Assembly: GCA_018335275.1 (NCBI GenBank)
Contig: JAGXKM010000005.1
Location: 1 to 52,102, forward strand
DNA from: Anaerolineales bacterium
Lineage (GTDB): Bacteria; Chloroflexota; Anaerolineae; Anaerolineales; UBA11858
DNA: 52,102 nt
Reading direction: 5' to 3'
The notes under the pieces are model-generated. The model saw only the letters and a program-made list of their open reading frames with translations, made no database searches and was not told the origin of the DNA. Below are positions 51,540 through 52,102 of this stretch, piece after piece. The position numbers were made by a program, and so were the translations under genes. The first letter of the stretch is position 1. Each line of letters begins with the position of its first letter.

Positions 51540-52102
51540 TTAATTGAGGCGATTTAGCCGTTCGCGAATCCAGACCCATGCTGTCTGTACAGCTTTCCAA
51601 CCTTCTTTCCCCCAACGATACCATGGGTATTCTATGTCTTCTTTCTCCTCTTCAGGCTCGGGCCAAGGATCGAGGTCGAGCATTTTCCGCAATACATATC
51701 GACCCAATAATTTTAGGGTCGCTGCAACCGGGGCGGCCAGAAACAAGCCCAGAATACCAAACAAATTTGATGCCACAAGGGCGAAAACCAGTACAGCAGC
51801 AGGATGGATGCCCAAAGTCCGACCCAAAAAACTTGGAGCGATGTAATTATCGATAATGAAATCAACCACGAAAGCCATACCCAGAACCAAGACAGCATAC
51901 TGCCAGTTTACTAAACCGAAATAATTGCTGGGCTGAAGGAAAGTGACCAGTGCCATCACGATCGCGGTAACAAAAGGGCCAATATAGGGGACAAACCTTG
52001 CCAAACCCGTCATCACTGCTAAGGCAATGGCATACCGCACACCGAGGGCAGATAAAAGAATGGAATAGACGACGAAGACCAAGACAAAGATAATAACCTG
52101 AC
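51540..52102 (-). CDS. AI-2E family transporter, 5' part outside the window
   Basis: The last 187 residues or so of an AI-2E/YdgG-family membrane permease; the frame is open to the window edge. Four or five TM helices are visible, with the family motif LARFVPYIGPFV, then VVDFIIDNYIAPSFLGRTLG and GILGLFLAAPVAATLKLL. The C-terminal cytosolic tail (about 50 residues) is charged and Trp-rich. The family exports AI-2 or acts in Na+/H+ exchange in characterised members; the substrate here is unknown. It is convergent with dnaA and shares its terminator. Confidence 0.88.
   Translation of the reverse strand, partial: QVIIFVLVFVVYSILLSALGVRYAIALAVMTGLARFVPYIGPFVTAIVMALVTFLQPSNYFGLVNWQYAVLVLGMAFVVDFIIDNYIAPSFLGRTLGIHPAAVLVFALVASNLFGILGLFLAAPVAATLKLLGRYVLRKMLDLDPWPEPEEEKEDIEYPWYRWGKEGWKAVQTAWVWIRERLNRLN

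Noticed and set aside
1-52102. CRISPR arrays, insertion sequences, prophage or integrase genes
   Set aside because: No spaced direct repeats of CRISPR type, transposase motifs or att-like duplications were seen on reading both strands.

Overview
This window looks like a piece of a mid-GC bacterial chromosome, most probably Chloroflexota and close to Anaerolineae. That placement is an inference. It rests on the Gram-positive-type S12 with an N-terminal insertion, the lipoprotein with a Pro/Thr linker, the nadK / zinc-finger membrane protein / recN string, and two short ECF sigma/anti-sigma operons. No rRNA, tRNA, CRISPR array, insertion sequence or prophage is visible. The content is almost all housekeeping and envelope genes, densely packed on both strands.

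Layout. 1-7073 (minus): rpoB, then rpsL, rpsG and fusA (3' end cut by the window edge). rpoC is not between rpoB and rpsL, and rplJ/rplL are not upstream of rpoB; each unit has its own near-consensus promoter. 7402-8969 (plus): era and a YhhN/TMEM86-type membrane protein. 9064-18022 (minus): a class A PBP homologue whose active-site motifs are largely replaced, recN, a zinc-finger membrane protein, nadK, ssb, a lipoprotein and purA. 18175-20394 (plus): an extended SDR resembling L-threonine dehydrogenase, and a peptidase-S51-like protein carrying a cysteinyl-tRNA-synthetase-like tail. 20631-22819 (plus): ECF sigma, zinc anti-sigma and a bactofilin-like membrane protein, ended by a 23-bp-stem terminator. 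22880-24693 (minus): a second ECF sigma, a membrane anti-sigma-like protein and a Nudix hydrolase.

24819-25785 (plus): a small membrane or lipoprotein and a HAD phosphatase. 25941-31098 (minus): polA with an overlapping 771-aa TPR protein. 31411-37397 (plus): a small secreted protein, an OmpR-type two-component pair, glpK, and a Cys-rich secreted protein with a lytic-transglycosylase-like domain. 37445-40036 (minus): rho, a LysM-M23 peptidase and a 65-aa acidic protein. 40532-43072 (plus): prfA, prmC and tsaC. Then come a nitroreductase (minus) and an MFS exporter (plus). 45420-49554 (minus): a small membrane protein, selA, an M24 peptidase and tsaD. 50119-51483 (plus): dnaA, without dnaN beside it, facing a partial AI-2E family permease (minus).

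Shared themes are translation and its fidelity (EF-G, S7, S12, Era, RF1, PrmC, TsaC, TsaD, SelA), transcription (RpoB, Rho, two ECF sigma factors, one two-component system), replication and repair (DnaA, PolA, SSB, RecN), and envelope work (PBP-like, SLT-like and M23 proteins). The points most worth a second look are the PBP-like protein that has lost key GT and transpeptidase residues, the S51/CysRS-tail fusion, the free-standing rpoB, the doubly anchored anti-sigma protein, and the 22-bp-spaced direct repeat in front of the two-component locus.
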